Part shown: positions 37,501 through 47,668 of the stretch, piece after piece | Layout: each line of letters opens with the position of its first letter | How positions within the stretch are numbered: the first letter of the stretch is position 1 | DNA from: Petrosia ficiformis | Taxonomy: Eukaryota > Porifera > Demospongiae > Haplosclerida > Petrosiidae | Assembly (NCBI GenBank): GCA_947044365.1 | Contig: OX345638.1 | Coordinates: 3,519,201 to 3,583,200, forward strand | Direction of reading: 5' to 3' | DNA: 64,000 bases | Position numbers and translations under genes: made by a program | Notes under the pieces: generated by a model | Told to the model about the DNA's origin: nothing | The model's input: the letters and a program-made list of their open reading frames with translations, nothing else | Database searches by the model: none

Positions 37501-40500
37501 AATAACTTCCAAATGGCTGTTTATACACTGTATGCGCTATCCATATATACATAATGGTAAAAAAATTAATACTAATCCAACTATAGGTTTATCAATACAA
37601 GTTACAGGAAATGTCATTTCTAAATAATGTATAGATACTTGGATACATGTAAATGTATTTTTTATAAGAAGGTAGAAGATATTACCTGAACAGAGCTGTT
37701 AATTCTACATCTTCTTAATTTTTCATTCATCTTGTCTAATATAGTCACAACTTTACCAGTAAATCCATGCTCAAATGTTACTACTTTCCTTTGACTCTGT
37801 AAAGTCTCCTAAAGACAAGATTAGATACATTGTACAGGTAAATACTACAATCTTTGATATAAAATAGACACATATGAACATGTACATGTAATTACTGCAT
37901 AGTTAAAAGCTTGCTTAAGAGAAATGGATTAGAAGTTTGAAGGTAGTAGACAAACTACAAATATATAAAACATTTAATTCATAAAATTATCATGTGAAAT
38001 GAAATACCAAGAATTTCTACCATTGAGTTACCAAATCATTTGCACTTGTTCAACAGTATATTATTCGGAGTGAAGCAAAATTACTACTTGCCACCTTAGA
38101 CACTGTTTGAACTGGGCTTAAAGGTCAAAGATGGTGGTAAACATGTACACGTAACTTTTGTAATCGTTTGTGAGTTGGAGACACAAAGTTTAACATTCAA
38201 ATGTCGGTAACTACACGTGTTAGGTTGATTTAAATTAATTAAAAATACACTGTATAACTCACAGCTTCATCTGCAAAGAAGTGTCCAAGCGAGGTTGTTT
38301 TCTAGGCAACGACCTCTGTTCACTCGTTCACACACGTATGACTACTGAGAGACGTCAAAAGAAGTAAAATAAACAGCTAGTAGCACAGCAACACAAGTGA
38401 GATGTAGCATAAAAGACAACTAGCCTTTTAAAAAGGCAGCAGAAAATCTGCACAAAGTCTGAATTTACTATTTTCTGCTGAATGTAGAGTAGTAGACACA
38501 CACACTTATCTGTATGAGATCAAGATCGAGAGAGCGTACTGCCATGTGGTTGGTTATTCATCATGTCTTAATGTTCCTTTTACAATGTTCTGGTGATGTG
38601 GAACTCAATCCAGGTCTGGTTAAATATCCTTGTGGTATGAGAGGGAAACCAGTAGCAAAAAACCATAGGGCCCTGTGTTGTGATATTTGCATTAAGTGGT
38701 TGCACATGGATGTGTAGGGATCACTGGAAATAGATATACAGAACTGTGTACAGGCACAGCAAAATGGACTTGCATTAATTGTACAACTCAGGAAGAAGGA
38801 GAAGAGTGTTGAGAGTATCAAGGAAGTAATTAAAGTCAAAGGAAGAAAGAGAGGAATGTTTAGAGTAATCGAAAAGTAAAAGGCAAAGGGATACTAAAGA
38901 AGAAAAAAAAGAATGTTGAAGTATCGATGAAGTAAAAGGAAAAGGGAAACTAAGAATGAAAGAGGGCAAACGATTACGGTGTTTAAGGAGCAGAAGACAC
39001 TTACAAAAAAAGGTGAAGGTGGAGAATGAATTTGATCTGTGTTTAATGTGAGAAGTGAAGTTGAGAATCAAGTCAACCTGTATCTAATGTTAGTTGATGA
39101 TGTTATCATGTTGTATGTATATTTATTATGTTGCATTAAACAGGTTTGTGATATAATAGATGAAAGACAAGGGAACCAGCTTGAAGTTCAGTCGATCTGT
39201 GTCTAATGTTAGTTGATGATGTCATCATGTCATATGGATATTTATTATGTCGCGTTACACAGGTTTGTGATACATTAGATGTAAGACAAGGGAACCAACC
39301 ATTGAATGAACAACATGAGATTAAGCAACAAACACAAAAGCATTACCTGTATGGTGAGTGATGGAAGACAGGAGCATTATATGAACAAGTGTGGGCACAG
39401 AAGTGTATGAGCAAGTTTCAGCACCAGCTAAATCAATGGCAACCTCATCAATGTGTGAGTATAAGTTATTGACCACTCACAAAAGCTGTATGGCAAATAT
39501 TGTGTTGTGACGTCACAAGTGCTTCGAGGGCTGCAAGCCCGAGAACGCTGGTGTGACATCCCAGCACAACATTTAGCAAACAGGCACTCACAATTGGTCA
39601 ATAACGTGTTTGTGGCATGAGAACCGTTGCCATAGTTATGATGTCATTCGGTTGCCATGGAGTATGTTTGCTAACCAATCAACTTAAATAGTTAAGCAGT
39701 TGTAGGATCAATGTTGCTATCAAGCCTCTGGGAAGATGGATGGTGAGCAGGACAATTTGTAATGCTTGACTGACACTTCAATCCTGCTGATTTATTTGGA
39801 CCTATGGACGAGAATGTAGCCTGGTGGCAGCAGTGAGAATATAGAGAAGAGCAATGACCAAACGAAGAGATGTTTTGATATTTTGACTGGGGAGGAAGAA
39901 CTAAAAGAATATTGTAAGGGATTTATACCCAAAAATACTGAAATGAATACCACTTGAAGTCTACCAGAGGACATCTGGAGCCCAAGAAAAGGCAGTTAAT
40001 AGGGTTTTGAACTCCAACAAAAAGTATGCTGAAGTACTGCTAAGTCAGGACAAAATACTGGGAGCAAAGAAGGAAGATAAAAGGAATGAACAGCCTTCCA
40101 CTTCAGTCAGTTGAAAACAATTTCCCAACATTCAGCAAACTATACTACTGCACATTTAACTTTAACTTCAAAATGTGACTGAAAAATGTCTTGCATAATT
40201 ATACATATCAAAGAATAATAAAAAACATTTTCAATAAAAATGAAAGAAGATGTAGGGATCTCAAAACCCCAAAAGCCGGCAAACAAGGAATGAAAGAAGA
40301 TGTAGGGATCTCAAAACCCCAAAAGCCGGCAAACAAGGTTGGGAAGCTAACATAGGACCCAAAATCACTTCCATATAACCCTACATAAGTACTTACACTG
40401 CTATAAAACAAAATACAATGATCTGTACTTATGTAGGGTTATATGGAAGTGATTTTGCCTCCAACTGATGTTAAAAATTTCGTTCTATCATTTCTGGAAA

Positions 40501-43500
40501 TGATCCACTTAAGTGGCCTCCTATTGAACAAAATGCTATTAATGAGTTTCGTACTAATGGATTAGTATCAATGGAATTTCCTACAATGTTTCCATATGGT
40601 AAAGGTGACCCTACATGTATGTGACATCATCATAAAGTTTCACTTGCTAAAACAGTCAAGCATCTGCTTTGTTTCACTGTTTTTTCACCTGATGGCCACT
40701 ACCGTTGGCGCTTTGCTTCACATTCCAGATTTCCCTATTAAAGCAAAGTAACCCAAGTGATGCTTATCTAACAATTGATGATTTATTATATATGGTTGGT
40801 ACGATGGACTCATTACAACTTATGAACAAGCTTCAACGTTATGCACCCAAGATCCAAGGACCTAAACGGTATTGGTATACAAGGTATCAGGAACTGAAAT
40901 CCTTACCACAGCAGAAGGGTCCTGCAACATTTCTTTGGACAGTCAGTAGTGCAGATAATTACTGGCCAGAGCTTCACTCACTAATGCTACATAAGTGTTC
41001 ACAAGCTTAAGTCAGTTTTAAAGCTTGGATTTCCTGTGGCAACAATTAATGCAATACATTCTTGTCACAAAGCTTCAGTAGCAAAATGCAATGGTTGGTG
41101 GGTTAGAACTGGTTATACATTTAGCTAAACACACTAAGTAATGCTTACAACCAATTTTTGGCAACAAGCAGGATTATGTAATGGTAGTGAGGGATATATT
41201 GACACTTTTGGTATGTTGAAGGTCAAAAACCACCTAATTTACTTTTTACTGTTTTGGTTGAACTCCATGACTACAATGGATCTGCGTTTTTAACTAATAA
41301 CCCAATTTGCATTCCAATTCCTCCTATTACCTTTGAATAGCATGATGGCACATCACCATTGTCTCCTCAACAGCTTCCATTGAGATTCTGTTATGCTATG
41401 ACAATCCATAAATCACAAGGACAGAGATTGCATAAAGCTGTAATTAAATTAGGGAATAAGAAATGGTTGCTGGATGCTGTTTTGTAACTTTATCGTGCTC
41501 AAGAAAACTTTCTGATCGTCTCATACATCCAATGCCATTTGAAAGGCTTGTAAAAATTGAATCGCTTTAGAGGATTCAACAGTGCAAGATAGAAGAGGAA
41601 CGACTACAACAACGTTTTGTCTTTAATAGCTAGGGATCAATTTCAAAATAATTATATGCAATCATCAATAATTCATCATAAAGTTGAACTCCACCAATGG
41701 GCGGTGCTGCTAATGATCAGCATGAGGTCACTATCATAGACAATGGCAAAAAGACAGCTAATTTAGAGACAGCTTCTCCTCCTTAATCTATCTTTTGACT
41801 CAGTGACGGCATCAATACCTGCCACTGTGGATGGGAATATTGTCTCGCTTTCTCCAATGAGAAAGAAATACTTCGAAGAAGAATTAACTGATATACAACA
41901 GTGTATACATATTGTTGGTTTGGATAAAAACCAACAGCGAAAGTTGGACTCCCTCCCTATACAAAAAAAAATAGTCCCTGTGCAGTTTACAAACTGCGAA
42001 ATAAAGCAAACTGACTAATTGGTGAAAAACTATACTGGTATCGCTCTTTCTCCTTCTAAGTTTGATATCAAGAATTTTGCCAACATACATGTAGGCAGTA
42101 AATCTGTATCTCTTTCATGTGTTTCAAAATTGAGCCGGTATGATCGTGTTACTGTCAGAATTTAAGTGGTGAAAATCAATGCCCCTGATGTTGTTGCTAA
42201 TGGTAAACGAAAACAAGATGTTGCGATTACTGACTCTCCATCTTCTTACCTACGTGTACATTGTACATCCTGGTGGTTTCAATTTTGCAATTGCTGAGTA
42301 CTGACACCCCCTCAAAATTTGACAGCTAAAATATTTGAAATGCCTAAAAAAGCCATTTCTAAATTTTTACATGCTCTCTGTGTTACATTCTGTTACGTAA
42401 GCATGTGGTACAAAAAAAAGATGTTGGAGAGAGTTTAAAGGTTTATTTTAGCATTTAGATAGTTTGTAATCGTTTGAAACGATAAAACACATGTATTTGA
42501 ACAAATTAATCTTTTTTCAGCCTTTTCTTTAGAGTATAAAAATCACTGGAAGTACATCACTACTGAGACCATCACCAATACCTTCATCATCACTGAGACA
42601 ATCTTCATTATTTAAATGTTGTTTATTTATTGTTTAATGATAGTACAATTAATAAAGAAAATATGTTGCTATGCACTGCTATGGACTCGTCCGTTGGTGT
42701 CCATGTTACATTTCATTGTTTCTACTCCGTGTATTCAGCAATGGCTGATGCACGGTTGCATAAATTGTCTCCTACGATGCAGTAAACTTTGCTAGAAGAC
42801 TTTAGACTATCTCAGAGGAAAGGTAAGCTACCTATAATCATAAAGAAAAAAAAATCTTGTCTTCGACGAATGGTCGCTAAATTAGCCTATAACTCAAAAT
42901 CAATAATTGCGACAGAAGTGCCCTTTTCTCATTCGTGGTCACATATATTGCAAGCCATTGCAACTAAAAATGTTTCCATTACTGAATCAAATTTGCTACA
43001 GGAAAAACTATTCTCAGTTATTTACAATCCATATTGTGTTATAACTAGTGTTTCGATCAATACTGTCTTGAAACTAGTGTTTCCATCTATTGAATTGTGT
43101 TGCTTATTTATCTACATGTACATGTATGTATAAGTCTTTGTTTATTCATCATGTTTCATTAACAAAATGGACACACCCTTTAAAGTTTGCTAAGCTGAGT
43201 GAGGAGTTGTGCACCCAGTGTATCCCTAGTCAGTGTTTTTGATAAGATCATATGGCGCACCATTGGCCCATAGAGCTTCTTATTTGGCACTGCAGAGCTC
43301 TCCCTTTGGGCCAGTGGTGCAGTTAATTATGATTATATTGTCACTAACAGCATTAACTCTTTGTTAATTGGCTCAAGATGTATTCTCAATGGCGCACACA
43401 CTAACCATTTTTGAGCCAATTTGGCCCAAGCTTCAAAAGTTATCAAAAACTCTGTCCCTAGTTATACATGTATATATTTCATATTAATAATTTACACTAT

Positions 43501-44616
43501 AAACATAATGGCTTCAGTATAGTCAATACAGTACTACACTATAGTTTGATAAAAACGTGTATAAAAAGTCTACTCACCATGGGTTGAGAGATTATTAGCA
43601 CATCTAGTTGAGTACAAAATGCTAAAATATCAGCATTAATATATTGTTCACAGGATTCAAGAGGCCAGAGTGGTTGATCCAATTGAACAGGTACTGTGGA
43701 GATAAAACTAACAATAATATTGCCAACATGTATATTCCATTTTAGGTGTGTATATTAACAGTATTACAACATGATACAGTATTATACAGTATATAGTGTG
43801 TAACTTGTGAAAGTGAAACCATGAAGGATGACAACTGCATTACATGTACTTTCTGAGTCCCCACAGTGTCTGTTGTATACATGTGTGGACAAGTTAATTA
43901 GTTTCTTATATTTTGGTTCTCATTTCTATGATGTATTGACCTGGGCTGGAGTGTTTTAGGTGTTAGGTTCACATATTAGTCTATGTAAATACACTGCACC
44001 TGTTTGGTTGGGTGACTTTCTGTGTGACATCATACTTGTTATTCTTTTTGTATAAATATCATGCATGTCTCATTTTTAAGAAGAGATCTTACTTATTCCA
44101 AATTGGAACCTAGTTACACATGTACACGTAGATGTACATACATTGTAATGCATCACATGCTCAAGTAAATTTCTATATGCTGTAGGTTTAATAAAAATAA
44201 ATTTAAAAAGCCTATTATTTATATACACATGTACAGTTTCATTCTGTTCACTATGCCATTTGTCTGCAATGTCCATGATTTACAAATATTGTCCTAAAAT
44301 TGGTAGTGGGAGTGGACTGTACATTTGGGAGCTTTCACAAATCACTTTGATATTAAACACCTAAGAAAGATGATCGCTACTAATATATGGACTACTTTTA
44401 TGCCTTTAGTCTGCACAACCTCATAAAAGTAAGCACTTAAATCTTAAGTGCCCGGAAATTGGTGACTATATGAACAATATTTTGTTACATACAACAGTAC
44501 CTAATTATTATGACAGAAATAATAAACTAATTTTTCTCACCTCGGTATGAATCGTCATATTGCCGAGGAGTACATAACGGTTTTGGAGCAAGTGGAAGGA
44601 CTTTCACTAGTTGCAT
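34580..44616 (-). CDS. Five-exon host gene, about 175 residues, unknown function
   Basis: Five exons on the minus strand join in one frame with canonical AG acceptors and GT donors: 44616-44541 (ATG at 44616), 43693-43578, 37808-37686, 36320-36215 and 34686-34580 (TGA at 34582-34580). Their phases agree at every junction (1, 0, 0, 1). The protein begins MQLVKVLPLAPKPLCTPRQY, then has LWPLESCEQYINADILAFC, a helical middle with VTILDKMNEKLRRC and KLYPRVSKYLQQ, an SSSESS linker and the end KKDDVVISAIYYQK. The middle looks like a coiled-coil or helical adaptor; I do not recognise the family. Intron 2 is 5.8 kb and contains LINE and Helitron relics. It is head to head with TMEM223. Confidence 0.72.
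35151..35258 (+). other. Candidate isolated plus-strand exon
   Basis: Preceded by an acceptor (CATATAG) and followed by a donor (GTAAGC); open for 36 codons with TDEQCTCEMHKLEHQIEFVE. It lies inside intron 4 of the minus-strand gene and has no partner exon that I could find, so it may be chance. Confidence 0.25.
35545..35690 (-). mobile_element. tRNA-derived SINE, copy 1
   Basis: The minus strand from 35676 to 35604 folds as a 73-nt tRNA: acceptor GCCTTGG/CTGAGGC, D arm GCTC/GAGC, anticodon arm TCTGT-loop-ACAGA with GGA in the anticodon position (35641-35643), T arm GTGGG/CCCAC with TTTGAAT. A-box and B-box promoter sequences for RNA polymerase III are therefore present. A body with TCATTTTCATTTTCCCATTG and a TTTC-rich tail follows. 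A truncated direct copy is next to it. Confidence 0.78.
35815..35940 (-). mobile_element. tRNA-derived SINE, truncated copy 2
   Basis: Same body and T arm as the first copy (GGTGGGATTCGAACCCATGA near 35902) but the match stops in the anticodon region at about 35936. The segment TACATGATGTTATAGGAGAT lies at the body end of both copies (about 35532 and 35805). Confidence 0.75.
36874..37242 (+). repeat. 123-bp tandem repeat, 3 copies
   Basis: Copies start at 36874, 36997 and 37120 with AAGTATTAGTGGGCTTCTC. The first two are almost identical and the third has a few changes, so the array is young. It lies in intron 3 of the unknown minus-strand gene. Confidence 0.95.
37335..37451. repeat. Perfect 117-bp palindrome
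   Basis: Arms of 58 bp are exact reverse complements around a single central base (T at 37393). The outer ends are TTACTGACGTTATTAA and its complement. Such a sequence can form a hairpin or cruciform with no loop. It sits in intron 3 of the unknown gene, about 100 bp from the 123-bp array. Confidence 0.95.
38514..38880 (+). pseudogene. LINE ORF1 fragment: 2A-like motif and PHD/RING-type zinc finger
   Basis: The frame begins MRSRSRERTAMWLVIHHVLM and includes SGDVELNPG (residues 26-34), the core of 2A-like ribosome-skipping peptides found at the N-terminus of some CR1/L2-type LINEs. The proline that must follow is leucine here, so skipping should not work. A zinc finger follows: YPCGM then CCDICIKWLHM and, after a one-base frameshift near 38712, GCVGITGNRY and WTCINC. 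PHD-like fingers directly after a 2A motif are usual in such ORF1 proteins. The downstream part is AAG-rich with no reverse transcriptase. Confidence 0.75.
39056..39300 (+). repeat. ~119-bp tandem duplication
   Basis: TAATGTTAGTTGATGATG occurs at 39085 and 39204 with long flanking matches, such as GACAAGGGAACCA at the end of both units. Two diverged copies. Confidence 0.85.
39465..39606. mobile_element. Foldback element, ~140 bp
   Basis: GTTATTGACCA at the left end pairs with TGGTCAATAAC at the right. The middle GCTTCGAGGGCTGCAAGCCCGA is a hairpin hinge. Inverted matches are imperfect (GACGTCACA / TGTGACATC). Similar hinge-bearing foldbacks occur at 44949, 50688 and 61255. Confidence 0.7.
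40226..40457. mobile_element. Foldback MITE, truncated second copy with 50-bp internal duplication
   Basis: Same family as 33117-33376: TTTCAATAAAAATG start and the CCCTACATAAGTAC inner end. The right arm is cut after only about 28 bp (ends at 40457, GATTTTG). The left arm contains two direct copies of a 50-bp block (40239-40288 and 40289-40338). Helitron coding sequence begins immediately after it. Confidence 0.88.
40458..41640 (+). pseudogene. Helitron Rep/helicase relic with internal deletion
   Basis: The first part has WPPIEQNAINEFRTNGLVSM and FPTMFPYG. It goes on to NKLQRYAPKIQGPKRYWYTR with GPATFLWTVSSADNYWPELH, which is the Helitron-like N-terminal Rep domain. The sequence then jumps to the C-terminal PIF1-type helicase: NFWQQAGLCNGSEGYIDTF, CYAMTIHKSQGQ (motif VI region, about 41393-41425) and AGCCFVTLS, SDRLIHPMPFERL. 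The HUH nuclease motif, catalytic tyrosines and Walker boxes are missing, so this copy is dead. Frames change repeatedly. Confidence 0.8.
41790..42330 (+). pseudogene. RPA70-like OB-fold ORF of the Helitron relic
   Basis: A 71-codon frame (41803-42018) with MRKKYFEEELTDIQ and VPVQFTNCEIKQTD is followed, after a stop, by KNYTGIALSPSKFDIKNFA, SKLSRYDRVTVRI and NAPDVVANGKRKQDVAITDS. VxxINxPxVV..GKxKQDVxIxDSTG is the signature of an RPA-type single-strand-binding OB fold. RPA-like proteins are encoded by some Helitrons, and its position right behind the helicase fits that. Two stops and a frameshift break it. Confidence 0.55.
42375..43133 (+). repeat. Second copy of the interior of the 938-bp element
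   Basis: 42375-42880 matches 30045-30700, including GTAAGCATGTGG, AAGATGTTGGAGAG and ATGGCTGATGCA. The terminal CCCATGTAAAAA was not found, so the edges are unclear. A 114-codon frame at 42789-43133 starts in this repeat and matches nothing I recognise. Confidence 0.7.
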
Positions 44617-44630
44617 GTTCCCCACCACGT

Positions 44631-44710
44631 GGTTAGCGTGAAGCTATAGGAGTGACTAAAATTTAGTCACTCCTACAGGCTTCACGCTGTGACAGGCTTC
44701 ACGCTAACCA
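44631..44710. repeat. Imperfect hairpin upstream of the unknown gene's start
   Basis: GGTTAGCGTGAAGC ... GGAGTGACTAAA pairs with TTTAGTCACTCC ... GCTTCACGCT, and the outer arm end is repeated once more (GGCTTCACGCTAACC). It begins 15 bp upstream of the ATG at 44616, so it lies in the 5' leader or promoter. Confidence 0.85.
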
Positions 44711-44948
44711 TGTACAGCATCACTAAAATTAATTATAATTTATAAACGTAACTGACTGTAGTGGGGTGGAGTCTCAAAAACACTGAATACATGCTGATCA
44801 GGAAAATACCTCTGAGAGGAAGCTATATAAAGTAAGCCTCAAGATATATCTACCTGATTTGAGAAAAAAAAAAGGTTGACCCTCAACTGATAAAAATAAT
44901 GACTAGGTCAAAAAAAAAAAATCTGGTATATATATATGTAATATATAT

Positions 44949-45098
44949 AGTACACTTACAGGTCTTATATACAAAAATATAGACCCGAGGTTTAGTGTCC
45001 AAGGATGTGATATAGCCCGAGCCTGCGAGGGCTATATCACATCCGAGGACACTAAACCAAGGTTTTATATTGTTTTATATAAGAACTGTAAGTGTACT
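44949..45098. mobile_element. Foldback element, 150 bp
   Basis: AGTACACTTACAG / CTGTAAGTGTACT ends and GGATGTGATATAGCC / GGCTATATCACATCC inner arms around CGAGCCTGCGA. It lies between the head-to-head genes. A diverged relative is at about 49880-50000, and the outer arm piece GTCTATATACAAAAATATA recurs at about 45140. Confidence 0.87.
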
Positions 45099-45196
45099 AT
45101 ATACAATATATTGTATGCTGATAGATTAAAGATTCACAGGTCTATATACAAAAATATAAGACCTAACCACATCAAACGGTTGCCATGGTAGTATGC

Positions 45197-45227
<31 letters not shown>

Positions 45228-45859
45228 TGCTAATTACTAAACGGTAATGTGGAGATTCTGCTGAAAGGCGAGTAGACTTGATTCAGAATGGCAACACTGC
45301 ATGAGGTGGTTAATTAGCTGCATCTTGTGTGCCATGTAAGATTTCGGTAATGCTATGTCTTGGGTAGTGGTGTGGAAACAGCCAGTCATGCAGGACATTG
45401 TCCAATAAATCTAGTGAATGTCTGGTAAATTGAGTACACAAAGTATATGGTGAGCAGGACAAGAATGGTGAAAATATGTGAAAATGTCTGATAGTTGGCT
45501 CAATATTTCCACACCTCTGGTCATAGGCTTAATGACTGGAAAGTGGTATGTATGTTGAACCATAGAGTCTAGACCCTAGACCCTAAACTCTAGGGGAACA
45601 CGTACCTCTGAACATAGAGTCTAGGAAGATTAGTTCACTTGTATAGTAATCCACCAAACCTGTTGAGTGCTTGTGACATTGTTGGATTTAAAAACAAATT
45701 ATCAATCAATCCCTGATAGATAAGTACATTCATTGTTGCCAGGTTTCCCAGTGAAGGAGACATACCTTGAAGTCGCTGTTTTATTTAATCATACATTATA
45801 TATGTAACATTCAGATTACAAAAATAATATAAACTTTTGTATTAGATGTTTAAGTTCAG
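45099..45859. promoter_or_regulatory. Presumed shared upstream region of TMEM223 and the unknown gene; first TMEM223 exon not located
   Basis: Contains a TA run (45193-45222) and a self-similar patch with TAGAGTCTAG and ACCCTAGACCCTA near 45564-45590. No TATA or initiator element can be assigned with confidence; the function is inferred only from the head-to-head gene order. Confidence 0.3.
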
Positions 45860-47166
45860 CCATACCAAGGCAAGATAAAGTACTACTATTGTATCATAAT
45901 CCTTCTCGTCCTCGTTTCATTGTCTTCATAACGATCGCTGCTGGGATCCAATTGATCTTCTGGGGATACCTATCATATAGTGCTTTGAATGATTACCATA
46001 TTGCCATAAAGTCAGAAGCAGTATCGAATGATGAACGAATTAAGAAAAGACTGGAATCAGTTCAAGTGAAGTCTGCTTTAAAATGGCGTATTTGTTTCTC
46101 CCTCTTGGCGTTATCTCTGGGAACATTCTTTGCAGTTACAACACTGATGTATCCAAAGAGAATGATCAATTGTTTAGTCTTCAATTCACAGAATAATATG
46201 CTTAAAATTTCAACTTATACTCCTTTGGGTTCTATTAGGAACACACAGGTGATACATATGTAAAATTATGTGTTTGTATTATGTGTGTGTATATACACGT
46301 ACATGTACATATGTATGTGTCTATCTGTAATTCTGTTATATATTTCTAAATTATTGTGTGAATGTATGTTCATAAGAGGTATATATGTACATAGTATTTA
46401 AAATTTAGTTTGCTTTTTCTATTTCATATGTACATGTAGTTCTCTACATACATTTACTCTTTGTGGTATAATCTGCAAGCCTGTTAGTTACATGTGACAA
46501 TGTTAGAGTGTTAATGGTGTGTGACCCTCAATAGGATATTACTATAATTACAATCTGTCACAGACAACTTTCCCAAATACTGTTGAAAGACACACAAACA
46601 CATCATTCCCTTTCAAAAACATGTCCACAACCTCTCGCTGTTCATTTTTAGGAGGGAAATATCTACAGCTTCTTGATAATGTCCGTTTTTCTAATGCATA
46701 ATTTCACATTAATTTTATGGATTAATGTGATATCCTTGGGGTATCATATTGCATTATTGATGCCTGATTGCTTATAGTCAAACTACTTGCTGTATTACAG
46801 TCCCTGGACTCTTCTTTTCGTAGTGTAGGAGGGACTAATTTGCCAGACTAATTACTATCACCATAAAGTTTTGAGGAAACTTGCTAACTTATTTATGATA
46901 TCATTAATACAATCATCTGCATTATAATAATAGGTAATGTAAATTAATTAGTATTCATGAAGATGATGATTATTTACATGTATCAATATTTACAATTATA
47001 GGTTTCCATAGTGGATGTCCATTCCTCATCACCAAGCAAATCAACTTCTCATTTAGCAATTAAGGTTAAAGGTCATTCTCTGTACTATTTATTGGACAAG
47101 AAAGGAACATTCCCTAATTACAAACTATTTGATACCTTAGTTAGTTCACGCATATGTAAACCATAA
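45860..47166 (+). CDS. TMEM223: TMEM223 orthologue (mitochondrial inner-membrane protein)
   Basis: Two exons, about 45860-46248 and 47002-47166, joined by a GT-AG intron of 753 bp in phase 0, with stop TAA at 47164-47166. The protein reads DKVLLLYHNPSRPRFIVFI, a first membrane helix (IAAGIQLIFWGYLSYSAL), a charged loop, a second helix (WRICFSLLALSLGTFF), and the C-terminal block KVKGHSLYYLLDKKG followed by FPNYKLFDTLV. That block and the FEHDRGRFF-like start match the TMEM223 family, which helps cytochrome c oxidase assembly. The family is near 200 residues and about 185 are visible here. No in-frame ATG is seen, so a short first exon with the start codon probably lies upstream; an acceptor TTCAG ends at 45859. 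Confidence 0.85.
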
Positions 47167-47668
47167 AATGATTATTTGCTTATGCATTAATTCGTGTAAC
47201 AATATTGCAATACTGTAATAAGTGCCTGCATGATGTGATAATTACTTTAAAATAACTGATTTCATAAACTAGTCATATCTTTGATCTTTTTGATCAATTC
47301 TGAATAGGGTACTGATGGTACTAGTGTAATTCCAGTCTTAGCACACAGATTCTAGTATGCTTAATTGAAATACTCCTTCAAAATTTTATAAATAATTGGC
47401 CCTTAGTCAACTTGTAAGAATTCCCTAATATTGAGGATCAAACTATAATTTTGAGACACATGGATCATTATTTTAATTATACACACATACAAAATTACTA
47501 CATGTATTATGTAAACCATCAGAGAACAGTCACTATATATGTGTGAAACAGAAGTTCATAGGGTTATTTTGGTTTATATGGTCATGAAGAAGCATACAAG
47601 TAATGAGAATAATATCCAAGTAGTTTTTCAATAAAAAAAAGATTTCAATATTATGAAGATAATTATAG

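Noticed and set aside
38561..39071. Minus-strand frames of 92-98 codons opposite the LINE fragment
   Set aside because: They are antisense to the LINE zinc-finger region and to AAG-rich low-complexity sequence.
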